The notes under the pieces: model-generated
Told to the model about the DNA's origin: nothing
What the model saw: only the letters and a program-made list of their open reading frames with translations
Databases searched by the model: none
Part shown: positions 30,749-40,043 of the stretch, in pieces
Layout of the letters: each line of letters begins with the position of its first letter
Position numbering within the stretch: the first letter of the stretch is position 1
Assembly (NCBI GenBank): GCA_016720545.1
Contig: JADKKK010000033.1
Location: 1-60,609, forward strand
Direction: 5' to 3'
Origin: Myxococcales bacterium
Lineage (GTDB): Bacteria > Myxococcota_A > Polyangia > Polyangiales > Polyangiaceae
Length of the DNA stretch: 60,609 bases
Made by a program: the position numbers and the translations under genes

Positions 30749-31930
30749 CTACTTGGGGTCCTCCGGCTTCGACTTGAAGTCGTGGTTGAAGTACCCGCCC
30801 ACGCCCAAGAACACATAGGGCGTGAGCCCGAGCACGTCGTACCGCGTGGCCGTTACATCCAATCGCGGGTCGATGCGGAAGTGCGGGTTCACGGGAATGG
30901 AGAGGCCGAGGGTGCCGCCGAACGTTCCGCCGTTCACCCCGCCGCTGCCGCGCACGCCGCCGAGCGCGCCCGCCGTGAAAGCCAAGCGGTCGGGGCTCGT
31001 CAAGAACGAGATGCGCGCGGCCCCCATGTAGCCGGTGACCGAGTTGATCGACGAGACCTGCGCGGTCGCGCCCACCAGCACGACCTTGGCGAAGCGGAAC
31101 ATGAAGTCGGCGCCGCCGGCGAGCCCGCCGCTGCCGTCGCCCGCGGTCTCCCGCGCGATACCGATGCCGCCGACGTGCGCGCCGACGATGATGCCCGCGC
31201 TCGTGGGCGGAGGCCGCGGCGGCGTCGAGGGCTTCGCGTTGTCCGGCGGCGGGTAGAGCGGCGGAGGGGTGCCCGGCGCCCCGGGCACGGCAGCCGGCGG
31301 CGGTGGGCCCGAGCCCGGCGCAAGCGCGAGGGTGACCGAGCGGGTCTCTTTCTCCTTGATCGTGACGTCGAGGGTGCTCTGCGCGTAGCCGTCGGCCCGC
31401 GCCGAGACCTTCGCGACGCCGGGGTTCACGGGCCGCGCGACGCCGACGAGATCCAGTGGAATGATCACGTTGTTGACGACCACCTGGAGGTTCCGCAGGC
31501 CCTCGGGCTTCGGCGACAGCTCGATCTTCAGGCTCGGGATGCGCGCGCGCACCCCCGGCAGCTCGGCCGCGGCCTGGGTCTTCGCCTGCACGAACACGTC
31601 GGGGGCGCTGGGCGCGAGCTGCACGCGCTTCAGGGTCTCGTAGGTCTCCGCCGCCTCGACGAGCTTGCCCGTGAGCACCTGGCACTGCGCGATGTGCATC
31701 AAGTGGGTCGGCGCGTCGTAGAGGTTCTGCGCCTTCTGGAAGAGCACGAGCGCGTCGGCGGGGTGCCCCGCGTCTTGCGCCTTCACGCCGTCGGTGAAGA
31801 GGGCGCGGGCGGCCGCCTTCTTCTCGGCCTCGGAGAGCTGGGCCTGTGCCTCCGCGCGCCGAGGCGCGAGAGAGATCGCTGCGGTGAGGAGCGCGAGGGC
31901 GAGCGTAGCGTGACGGAGGGGGCGTCGCAT
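30749..31930 (-). CDS. TPR/PEGA-like exported protein with C-terminal membrane-like domain
   Basis: 393 residues from ATG 31930 (ATG 31936 is also in frame; an AGGAT lies close upstream of 31930). Signal peptide MRRPLRHATLALALLTAAIS with an AEA cleavage site. Residues 30-90 look like TPR helices (AARALFTDGVKAQDAGHPAD, ALVLFQKAQNLYDAPTHLMH). Residues 105-210 resemble PEGA-type beta units (PSLKIELSPKPEGLRNLQVV). A Pro-rich linker precedes a Gly-rich C-terminal half (GGADFMFRFAKVVLVGATAQ; FRIDPRLDVTATRYDVLG), which may be an outer-membrane barrel. This architecture is common in myxobacteria. Function unknown. Confidence 0.75.
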   Translation of the reverse strand: MRRPLRHATLALALLTAAISLAPRRAEAQAQLSEAEKKAAARALFTDGVKAQDAGHPADALVLFQKAQNLYDAPTHLMHIAQCQVLTGKLVEAAETYETLKRVQLAPSAPDVFVQAKTQAAAELPGVRARIPSLKIELSPKPEGLRNLQVVVNNVIIPLDLVGVARPVNPGVAKVSARADGYAQSTLDVTIKEKETRSVTLALAPGSGPPPPAAVPGAPGTPPPLYPPPDNAKPSTPPRPPPTSAGIIVGAHVGGIGIARETAGDGSGGLAGGADFMFRFAKVVLVGATAQVSSINSVTGYMGAARISFLTSPDRLAFTAGALGGVRGSGGVNGGTFGGTLGLSIPVNPHFRIDPRLDVTATRYDVLGLTPYVFLGVGGYFNHDFKSKPEDPK

Positions 31931-31990
31931 GGGCATCCTGGTCGAGCGATTCGGGGAGCGCGGCCCTGACCGCGGAGACACGCGGGCGCG

Positions 31991-32024
31991 GCTGGTCTGG
32001 CTGGTCTGGCTGGTCTGGCTGGCC
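31991..32024. repeat. 9-bp tandem repeat in divergent promoter region
   Basis: Three full copies and a partial of GCTGGTCTG lie between the TPR gene (-) and the sirtuin gene (+), within the 118 bases that must hold both promoters. Confidence 0.7.
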
Positions 32025-32048
32025 GCGCCGAGCGTACACTAGCCCGCG

Positions 32049-32987
32049 ATGGAAGCCATGGAAGCGATGGAGCAGGAGCGTCGCGCCGCCCTCGCCGCCC
32101 TCGTCGAACGCGCCGCTGCGGCGCTCGCGTCGGCCTCGGCGCTCGTCATCGCCGCGGGCGCGGGGATGGGGGTCGACTCGGGGCTGCCCGACTTTCGGGG
32201 CGACGAGGGCTTCTGGCGCGCCTACCCTCCGTTCCGCGCGCTCGGCCTCGGGTTCGCCGACCTCGCGAACCCGCGCTGGTTCGCGTCGGACCCCGGGCTC
32301 GCGTGGGGCTTCTATGGGCACCGCCTCGCGCTCTATCGGCGGACCGCGCCGCACGCGGGCTTCGAGGTGCTGCGGCGCTGGGCCGCGCGCGCGGGCCGCG
32401 CGTTCGTCTTCACCTCGAACGTGGACGGTCAGTTTCAGCGCGCGGGCTTCGACGAGGCGCACATCGTCGAGTGCCACGGCAGCATCCATCATGTGCAGTG
32501 TACACGCGAATGTGGGATGCCGCTCCACGGGGCCGAGGGCGTGTCGATCGACCTCGACCCGGTGACCCTGCGCGCGCGCCGGCCCTGGCCCGCGTGCCCG
32601 CGGTGCGGCGGGCTCCTCCGCCCGGCGATCCTCATGTTCGGCGACGGGGCGTGGGACGGCTCGCGTACCGAGGCGCAGGAGGAGCGCCTCGCGGCCTGGC
32701 TCGAGGACGCGAAGCGTGCGCGCGCGGCCCGCGGCGCCGGAGTCAGCCGTGGCGCCGACGGACGAGGCTGGGTGATCGTCGAGTGCGGCGCGGGCACGCA
32801 CGTGCCTACGGTGCGAGGTTTCTCCGAGGGGCTGGCGCGGGCGTACGAGGCGACCCTCGTGCGTATCAACGTGCGCGAGCCCGAGGTGCCTCCCGCGCGA
32901 CGAGGCGCGCCGGAGCACGTGGGCCTCGCCTTGGGCGCCCGCGAGGCGCTGGCGGCCATCGACGCGGGGCTCGAGCGGCTCGGGTGA
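32049..32987 (+). CDS. NAD-dependent protein deacetylase, Sir2 family
   Basis: 312 residues. NAD-binding GAGMGVDSGLPDFRGDEGFW begins near residue 37. TSNVDGQFQRAG, catalytic His in VECHGSIHHVQC (about 141) and a zinc site of Cys pairs (CTREC near 150; CPRCGG near 182) follow, then PAILMFGDGAWD. The region after the zinc site has a family-variable insert (EERLAAWLEDAKRARAARGA). It removes acyl groups from lysine using NAD; a cytoplasmic enzyme. The opening MEAMEAMEQE offers three near-equivalent starts. It converges on the following kinase gene with a six-base gap. Confidence 0.9.
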   Translation: MEAMEAMEQERRAALAALVERAAAALASASALVIAAGAGMGVDSGLPDFRGDEGFWRAYPPFRALGLGFADLANPRWFASDPGLAWGFYGHRLALYRRTAPHAGFEVLRRWAARAGRAFVFTSNVDGQFQRAGFDEAHIVECHGSIHHVQCTRECGMPLHGAEGVSIDLDPVTLRARRPWPACPRCGGLLRPAILMFGDGAWDGSRTEAQEERLAAWLEDAKRARAARGAGVSRGADGRGWVIVECGAGTHVPTVRGFSEGLARAYEATLVRINVREPEVPPARRGAPEHVGLALGAREALAAIDAGLERLG

Positions 32988-32993
32988 CGTGGC

Positions 32994-34487
32994 TCAGTAG
33001 CCCGGCTGGTCGTGCTTGGGCTTGACCTGCGGCGGCGGTGGCGGCGGCTGCGGAGCGGGCTGGGGAGGCGGGGGAGGCGGCGGCGAGACCGCGGGGGGGG
33101 GCGGGGCGGAGGGCGCCGTCGACGGGGTGGGCTTGCCGGGCTTCCCGGGCTTCCCGGGCGCCGTCGACGGGCCGGGCGCGAAGGTGGGCTTCCCGGGAGT
33201 GGCCACCGAGGCGGCAGGGGCCGCGAGGGCCGCCGAGGCCGTCGCGCTCGAGGGCGCGAGGGGCTCCATGGTGGGGAGCGGCGCGGCGGCGCTCGCGGGA
33301 GGTTGCGGCGAGGCCACGACCCCGACCGACGACTGAGCGGCGGAGGCGCGGCTCCGCGCGAAGAGCGTGAGGCCGCCGGCGCCGAGGCCGAGGGCCAGCA
33401 CCGCCGCGGCGACGCCGGCGATCAGGAGGCCGCTCGGCCCGCGCACGAGCTCACGCGACTCGTGATCGAGCGCGTTCGCGGTGAACGGCGCCGACGTGCC
33501 GCCGGCCGCCACCACGGAGTCCGGGCTGAGCGTGGGGGCGACGCCCATGGCCGCGGCGCCGACTGGCATGAAGGGCGTCGCCGGCGTGCCCGCGTTTCCA
33601 CGCCGCACCGTGATCCCCGCCGCGAAGGCGAGGCCGTCGATCGCCTCCGCCATCGTGGAGAAGCGACGCTGGGGGTCCCGCTCGAGCGCCGTGATGAACC
33701 ACGCGTCGAACGCGGGCGGCAGCTCCGGCGCGACCTGAGATGGGACGGGGAGGGGCGAGGTGCAGATCTTCACGAGCAGGTCACCGACGGACTCGCCCTC
33801 GAAGGGCAGGCGCCCGGTCACCGCGCGGAACGCGATGACGCCGATGGACCACACGTCTGTGCGGTGATCCACGTTCCGGAGCCCGCGCGCCTGCTCGGGC
33901 GACATGTAGTAGGGCGTGCCGAGCACGGCGCCCGTCTTGGTGCTCGACGTGAGCCCGGGGGAGCCGCTCGACGGCTGGACCTTGGCGATGCCGAAGTCGA
34001 GCACCTTGGCGATCTCTTCATCGTCGTCCGGCGAGGTCACGAGGAAAATGTTCTCGGGCTTCAGGTCGCGGTGGACGATGCCCTTCTCGTGCGCCTGCGC
34101 GAGCGCCCGCCCCACCTGCTGGAGGATGCGCGCGGCGTCCGCGAGCGGCAGTCGATGGAGGCGCTGGAGCCGCTTGTCGAGCGGCTCGCCCTTCAGCATT
34201 TCCATGACGATGTAGGGCTTGCCGTCCTCCGTCACGCCGTGGTCGAAGATCTGGATCGCGTGCTTCGACTGGATCGAGGCCGCCGCGCGTGCTTCGCGGT
34301 CGAAGCGCGTGCGCGCGTCGGCGTTGTCCGCGTAGTCGTTCTCGATGAACTTGATGGCGACCGTGGTGCCGAGCGACGCGTGGCGGCCCTCCCACACGGA
34401 GCCCATGCCGCCTTGGCCGATGCGGCGCACCAGCTGGTACTTGCCAGCGACGAGGGACGAGGAGGTCGGCGGGAGGGTCTGGTTCAT
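32994..34487 (-). CDS. Ser/Thr protein kinase, membrane-anchored
   Basis: 497 residues. Kinase domain 14-280: GQGGMGSVWEG, VAIKFIENDY, HRDLKPENIF (about 140), VLDFGIAKV, GTPYYMSPEQARG and DVWSIGVIAF. All catalytic residues are present. A transmembrane segment (GLLIAGVAAAVLALGLGAGG) near 350 anchors it. The periplasmic part is low complexity: Ala/Pro-rich with PGKPGKPGKP repeats and a poly-Pro tail ending KHDQPGY. This is a PASTA-less Hanks kinase of the myxobacterial type. Targets are unknown. Confidence 0.92.
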   Translation of the reverse strand: MNQTLPPTSSSLVAGKYQLVRRIGQGGMGSVWEGRHASLGTTVAIKFIENDYADNADARTRFDREARAAASIQSKHAIQIFDHGVTEDGKPYIVMEMLKGEPLDKRLQRLHRLPLADAARILQQVGRALAQAHEKGIVHRDLKPENIFLVTSPDDDEEIAKVLDFGIAKVQPSSGSPGLTSSTKTGAVLGTPYYMSPEQARGLRNVDHRTDVWSIGVIAFRAVTGRLPFEGESVGDLLVKICTSPLPVPSQVAPELPPAFDAWFITALERDPQRRFSTMAEAIDGLAFAAGITVRRGNAGTPATPFMPVGAAAMGVAPTLSPDSVVAAGGTSAPFTANALDHESRELVRGPSGLLIAGVAAAVLALGLGAGGLTLFARSRASAAQSSVGVVASPQPPASAAAPLPTMEPLAPSSATASAALAAPAASVATPGKPTFAPGPSTAPGKPGKPGKPTPSTAPSAPPPPAVSPPPPPPPQPAPQPPPPPPQVKPKHDQPGY

Positions 34488-34703
34488 GGGCGTCTACTTC
34501 GCTAGCAAAGCACGTGCCGACTGAGGAGGCCGCTCCACCGCCGCGCCTTGGCCCCCAGCTGCGCGTCTCAAAGCGTAGTCCCGCGCCGGGGGAGCGTCCA
34601 GCGGGGCGAGACGGGGGCTCGGGGGCGGGGTCCTCGCGCGCTATTTCCAGTGCCGGGGTGGGTGAGAACGGCGCTATACGCGGTGCATGAGCCGAGGCGC
34701 CCC

Positions 34704-37484
34704 GTGACGCTGGAGAAGTCGGCCGCGCTGCCCGCCGCGGGGGCGCCGGGCGTGCTGTACCTGGTCGACCTGTCCGGGTACGTGTTCCGCGCCTACCACG
34801 CGATAGCCCCCCTCTCGAGCTCCCGTGGCGAGGTCACCCACGCGGTGATGGGCACCGTGAACATGCTGCAGAAGGTGGTCAACGACCGCCGCCCGGCCAT
34901 GTTCGCCGTGGCGATGGACTCGCGCACGCCGAGCTTCCGCAAGGAGATCGACCCCCGGTACAAGGCGACGCGCCCGCCCGCCCCGCCGGATCTGGCCTCG
35001 CAGATGGTGCGTTGCCGCGAGATCGTAGGGGCTTATGGCATCCCCATCTTTCAGAAAGACGGTCTGGAGGCCGACGACCTCATCGCCGCGGTGACGGCCC
35101 GGGCGCTGACCGACGGGATGTCGGTGGTGGTGGTCAGCGCCGACAAAGACCTCATGCAGCTGGTCCGGGACGATGACACCCGTGTCGTGCTGTGGGACTC
35201 GATGCGTGACCGCGTGTATGGACCCGCCGAGGTCGCGACGAAGTTCGGTGTGCCGCCGAGCCAGCTCCGCGACCTCCTGGCGCTCACCGGCGACACCTCG
35301 GACAACGTCCCCGGCGTGCCGAGCGTGGGGCCCAAGACCGCGGCCGACCTCTTGGGTCAGTTCGGCACGCTCGAGGGCGTCTATGCGCGCCTCGACGAGG
35401 TGAAGCGCGTGAAGCTCCGCGACGCGCTCCGCGAGCACGAGGCCGACGCGCGCCTCTCCCAGCGGCTCGTCACGCTCGACGCGACCGCCGAGCTCACGTG
35501 GAGCCCCTCGGAGCTCGCGTACGGCGGCGCCGATGTGGACCGACTCCGCGAGCTCTTCACCGAGCTCGAGTTCCACAGGCTCCGCGATCAGCTGGACGGT
35601 GGCGGCGGCGGCGGACGCGCGCCGACGGCGCCACGCGGGCCCTCGGCGCGCTCGGGCGCACCCAAGCCCGCGGCCCCGGCGCCCGTGGTGCGCACGACCC
35701 GCGCGCTCCTCACCGAGGCCGAGCTCGTCGCGCTCGTGGCCGACGCCACCGCCAAGGGCCGACTCGCGGTGTCGGTCGTCGTGGTCGGCGAAGACCCCAT
35801 GCGGGCGGCGCTGGTCGGCCTCGGCCTCGCCGCCACCGAGGGCGACGGCCGGTACCTGCCGCTCGCCCACCGCACGCTCGGCGCTCCTTCGCAGCTCGCC
35901 CTCTCGACCGTCGTCGCCGTGCTCGGCCCCGCGCTCGCGAGCCCGGCGATCGAGAAGTGCCTCGCGCCCGGGCGCTTCATCGAGCACGTGCTCGAGCGCC
36001 ACGGCATGCCCCTCGCGGGCCTCGTCTTCGATCCTGCGCTCGCTGGGTACGTGCTCGATCCCGAGACCCCGCATACGCTCGCCGACCTCGCGCGCCGCGA
36101 GCTCGGCCTCGAGCTCACGGTCCCCGGCTCGCAGGCGCGCGGGAAGGCCCGCCTCGACCCCGACGAGATCGACGTCGAGTCGTTCATCCCTTATGCGGGC
36201 GGCCTCGCCGACGCGGCGCTCTCGGTCTCGCTCCGGCTCGGACAGCGCGTCGAGCAGGAGGGCATGGGCGAGCTCCTCCAGGACCTCGAGCTGCCGCTCG
36301 CGCGCGTGCTGGTGAAGCTCGAGCGGGCCGGCGTCCTCCTCGACGAGGCCCGGCTCGCGGGCGTGGGCGAGCGCCTCACGGGGGAGCTCGCGGATCTCGA
36401 GCGCCGCGCGAAGGAGCTCGCCGGTCACGAGTTTGCGCTCCGCTCGCGCGACCAGCTCGAGACCATCCTCTTCGACGAGCTCAAGCTCCCCGTCATCAAG
36501 CGCACGCCGAAGGGCGGCCGCAGCACCGACGCGGCCGTGCTCGAGGAGCTCGCGGGCCGGCACCCGCTGCCCGAGGTGATCGTCCACCACCGCGAGCTCG
36601 ACAAGCTGAAGGGCACCTACGTCGACGCCCTGCCGCGCGCCGTAAACTCCGTAACATATCGTATTCACACGCAATTCGAGCAGACCGTCGCGGCCACGGG
36701 GCGCCTGTCGTCGATCGAGCCGAACCTCCAGAACATCCCGATCCGCAGCGCCGTGGGTCGCGAGATCCGCTCGGCTTTCGTCGCGCCCGCGGGCTCGGCG
36801 ATCGTGTCCGCCGACTACTCGCAGATCGAGCTCCGGCTCCTCGCGCACCTCTCCGAAGATCCGCGCCTCTGCGAGGCGTTCGCGAGCGGCGAGGACGTGC
36901 ACGCCTACACCGCCTCGCTCGTCTTCGAGGTGCCCCTCGGGGAGGTCACCTCGGAGATGCGCCGCCGCGCGAAGGCCATCAACTTCGGGGTCATCTACGG
37001 GATGGGCGACTCGGCGCTCGCCAAGCAACTCGGCATCGCGCGCGCCGAGGCGGCGGCCTTCATCGAGGCCTACTTCCAGCGCTACGAGGGGGTGAAGTCC
37101 TACCTCGATCGCACCGTGGCCGACGCGAAGCGCGGCGAGACCGTGCGCACGCTGCTCGGGCGGCGGCGCTTCTTGCCGAACCTCCACTCGGCCAACCGCG
37201 GGCTCCGCTTCGAGGCCGAGCGGGTCGCGAAGAACACGCCCATCCAGGGGTCCGCAGCCGACCTCATGAAGGTCGCGCTGCTCGCCCTCGACCGCGCTCC
37301 CGTCTCGCCCGGCGCGCGCATGGTGCTCACGGTGCACGACGAGGTGGTGTTCGAGGTGCCCCTGGCCGAGCTCGCGCAGGCGAGCCTCAACGCGAAGGCG
37401 ATCATGGAGGGCGTGGCCACGCTGCGCGTGCCGCTCGTGGTCGACGTGGCCCACGGGCCGAACTGGGCAGAGGCCCACGGATGA
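34704..37484 (+). CDS. polA: DNA polymerase I
   Basis: 926 residues from GTG 34704, with GAGG 10 bases upstream; an in-frame GTG at 34683 is the alternative. The 5'-3' exonuclease domain spans about 15-290 (LVDLSGYVFRAYHA, GLEADDLIAA, SADKDLMQLV, GDTSDNVPGVPSVGPKTAAD). A central region (about 325-500) sits where the 3'-5' exonuclease belongs but lacks the DxE motif, so proofreading is probably lost, as in Taq-type enzymes. The polymerase domain is complete: motif A VSADYSQIELRLLAHL (about 700), motif B RRRAKAINFGVIYGMG and motif C VLTVHDEVVFE (about 877). It acts in replication primer removal and repair. Stop overlaps the next gene start as ATGA. Confidence 0.96.
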   Translation: MTLEKSAALPAAGAPGVLYLVDLSGYVFRAYHAIAPLSSSRGEVTHAVMGTVNMLQKVVNDRRPAMFAVAMDSRTPSFRKEIDPRYKATRPPAPPDLASQMVRCREIVGAYGIPIFQKDGLEADDLIAAVTARALTDGMSVVVVSADKDLMQLVRDDDTRVVLWDSMRDRVYGPAEVATKFGVPPSQLRDLLALTGDTSDNVPGVPSVGPKTAADLLGQFGTLEGVYARLDEVKRVKLRDALREHEADARLSQRLVTLDATAELTWSPSELAYGGADVDRLRELFTELEFHRLRDQLDGGGGGGRAPTAPRGPSARSGAPKPAAPAPVVRTTRALLTEAELVALVADATAKGRLAVSVVVVGEDPMRAALVGLGLAATEGDGRYLPLAHRTLGAPSQLALSTVVAVLGPALASPAIEKCLAPGRFIEHVLERHGMPLAGLVFDPALAGYVLDPETPHTLADLARRELGLELTVPGSQARGKARLDPDEIDVESFIPYAGGLADAALSVSLRLGQRVEQEGMGELLQDLELPLARVLVKLERAGVLLDEARLAGVGERLTGELADLERRAKELAGHEFALRSRDQLETILFDELKLPVIKRTPKGGRSTDAAVLEELAGRHPLPEVIVHHRELDKLKGTYVDALPRAVNSVTYRIHTQFEQTVAATGRLSSIEPNLQNIPIRSAVGREIRSAFVAPAGSAIVSADYSQIELRLLAHLSEDPRLCEAFASGEDVHAYTASLVFEVPLGEVTSEMRRRAKAINFGVIYGMGDSALAKQLGIARAEAAAFIEAYFQRYEGVKSYLDRTVADAKRGETVRTLLGRRRFLPNLHSANRGLRFEAERVAKNTPIQGSAADLMKVALLALDRAPVSPGARMVLTVHDEVVFEVPLAELAQASLNAKAIMEGVATLRVPLVVDVAHGPNWAEAHG

Positions 37485-39132
37485 GCGCGCCCGGCGTCGC
37501 GAGGTCGACCCCGCCGAACCGGCGCCGCATGCTCGACGCCCTCGTCGCGCGGTCGTCGCGCTCGCTCGTGCTCGGCCTCGGGCTGACCCTCTTCGTGCTC
37601 GCGGCCACGCCGCTCTTCTTCACGGAGGTCCCGCCCATGCAGGACCTCCCGAACCACCTCGCGTCGATCCACGTGGTCACACATCCGGCGCTGTATCCGG
37701 AGTTCGTCTTCAACGGCCACATGAAGACCAACGGCGCGCTCTTCGCGTGGCTCCACGCGGTGGGCGGCGTCACGGGCACGTTCCTCGCGGCCAAGCTCTT
37801 CACGTTCCTCGTGCTGGCCGCGGGCGCGTTCGCGCTCCCGTGGGCCGTGCTCGTGCTCACCGAGAGCAAGGCGAAGGCGGTGCTGGCGTCTCTCTTCGCG
37901 TGGCCCATGGTGCACAACTGGTTCGTGTCGATGGGCATGCTCGATTTTGCGCTGGGCGTGCCCATCTCGCTCGCCGTGCTCGCGCTCTGCCACCTGCACC
38001 TTGGCTCGTCTCGCTCGCCTCGCGCGCCGCGCGGCCTCACGGGCGCGCTCATCGCGCTCCTCGGCGTGATCGGGTGGTACGCGCACGTGTTCGCGCTGCT
38101 CGTCATGTACCTGCTCATCCTCGTCGAGCTGGCCCGCCGCGGGCGCGCCGGGTTCGTCGCCGGTCTGCGCGCGCTGGCCCTGCCGCTCTGCCCCGCGGCC
38201 ACCCTCGTGGTCCTCTCGGTCGCCGTGCACCTCGGCGAGCCGAAGGGCACCATGAGCGGCCACGTGGCGATCTTCGCCGTGCTGCCCGCGTGGGAGCTGC
38301 TCTACAACGCCTGGGCCGAGTGGCTCTGGGGCTTCACCAAGCTCGAGGTGCTGACGCTGCTCCCCACGGCGGCGCTCGTGATCTTCGCGCTGCGCGGCCG
38401 CAAGGTCGACGTGCCGTTCTTCTCGTCGTGGGCCCTCGGCGTGCTCGTGGCGGCGTACATCTTCACGCCCTACGCGGCCACGAACTGGTTTCACATGAAC
38501 TCGCGGTTCCTGCCGTACCTGTGGTTCGCCGCCCTGGTCCGGGTGCCCGAGCGCCTGCCCCGCGGGGTGGTCGCGCTCGGGCTCGTCGCCGCGGTGCTCA
38601 ACATGGCGGCGATGAGTGTAGACTACACGCGACTGGAGCGCGATCGGCGCGCCTTCACCGCGGGCATCGACGCGGTGCCGCGGGGCGCGCGCCTCATGCC
38701 GCTCGTGTTCCGCGCGAAGGGCGTGAGCGAGAACTCACGGAGCCTCCTGCACGCGTGGGGCTTCTACGTGGTCGCGAAGGACACGAGCGCGCCGCTGCTC
38801 TTCGCGCACTCGCGCTCGTTCCCCGTCATGTACCGCGAGGCCCCCCCCGATCGTTGGAACCACCTCGTGCTCGAGGGCTTCGCCCCGGGCATGCGCTCGG
38901 CCGACGGCATGTGCGCGTTCCTTCACCAGAACAACCTCCGCCCCGACGACTGCCCGCGCGAGTACCGCGAGCGGTGGGCCGAGTTCTGGGCGGAGGCCAC
39001 CCCGCGCTTCGACCACGTGCTCATGTGGGAGGCCACGCCCGAGGCGCGGGCCAACGTGCCCCGAGCTACCGCGTGTCCTTCGAACGGGCGCCGCTCGTCA
39101 TTTACGAGCGCGTCAGCGGGGGCGCACCCTGA
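37481..39132 (+). CDS. polytopic membrane protein (GT-C-like), one frameshift near the end
   Basis: It starts inside the polA stop (ATGA), so translation is likely coupled. About 8-10 membrane spans are visible, beginning LVLGLGLTLFVLAATPLFF. The first loop carries an acidic motif EVPPMQDLPNHLASIH, as in GT-C glycosyltransferase-like proteins (first-loop Asp). A large C-terminal extracytoplasmic part follows (RAFTAGIDAVPRGARLMPLV). Near 39060 a one-base indel shifts the frame; the corrected end is SYRVSFERAPLVIYERVSGG and a stop at 39130-39132. The C-terminus overlaps the convergent gene by 20 bases. The donor and acceptor are unknown. Confidence 0.7.
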
Positions 39133-39950
39133 GGTCGACGCGGCGGCCGATCGCGAGCGCGAAGAACGCCTGCCCCTCGCTCCCCGCGTAGCTGCCGCCG
39201 ATCGCGAACACGTCGCCGTGGAGGCCGTCGTGCACGGTGTCGGGCGACACGGTGGCCACGAGGTGCAGCCGCGTGACCTTCCCGCGCGAGGTGAACGCGC
39301 GGCCGCCCACGAGGGCGAGGGTGCGGCGGATGCCCGCGGCGAGGGGCGCCGTGGCCCCGGGGCCCACCTGGGAGTCCACGAGCTTGCCTGTCTCGTCGAG
39401 AGTGAGCACCACGTCGACCTCGCCCGCCGCGCCGAGGGGCGCGGTGGTCCACGCGGGATCGGCGCTGGCGGCCTGGGGGAAGCCGCGCGTGAACGCCGTC
39501 GCCAGGTCGACCGCGCCGCGCTCACCCGCCGCGCCGTACACGGGCGGCCCCGAGCCGGTGGCCGACTCGGGGGAGGCGCCCGGTGGCCCCCGCGGCGGCC
39601 TGCAGGGTGGTGGGGCCGGCGGTGGGTGCGGCGCGCCCGCGAGGGCTCGCGGGGCGGCTCGGGCCGTCGCCCTCGGGGGTGGCTTTGGTGCCCGGCGCGG
39701 CGCTGGCGCTGGTGGCGGTCGGCTCGGGCGCGGGGGCCGGCGCGGCGGGCGCGACGTCGTCGGGGGGCGTGAGCGTCGGCGCGGGCAGCTCGAAGGAGTC
39801 GCCCACCAGGTTCTTGAGGCCTCCCACCGGCGCCGGGGGCTCGACGGACACGGCGGCCTGCGCCCGACGCACCGTGAGCACGGCGGCCGCGGTCACGTGC
39901 GCCGTGACCGACAGCGTGATCGCGAGAACGAGGGCGCCGGCTCTCTCCAT
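39113..39950 (-). CDS. TonB-like/AgmX-like periplasmic-spanning protein, one frameshift
   Basis: The start MERAGALVLAITLSVTAHVT is one membrane span, followed by a Pro/Ala-rich stretch (VEPPAPVGGLKNLVGDSFEL). An indel near 39575 shifts the frame. The rest (AVDLATAFTRGFPQAASADP, VDVVLTLDETGKLVDSQVG, LALVGGRAFTSRGKVTRLHL) resembles the C-terminal domain of TonB-type energy transducers. No ExbB/ExbD is nearby, so the partner is unknown. Confidence 0.55.
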
Positions 39951-40043
39951 CGCGCTTCAGTCTACCCCGAAGCTGAAAGGTTCCCGCCTGGCGCGCGCCT
40001 CCGGGCGTTTTCGCGCGACGCCCCGCGGAGGCCGCGGGCTCGC

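Noticed and set aside
34674..37478. 934-codon minus-strand frame opposite polA
   Set aside because: Low-complexity Arg/Glu/Leu/Val-rich shadow with no recognisable motif.
35498..37480. Long frame upstream of and fused to the membrane protein after polA
   Set aside because: It runs in a shifted frame through polA, which is clearly coding; the real start is ATG 37481.
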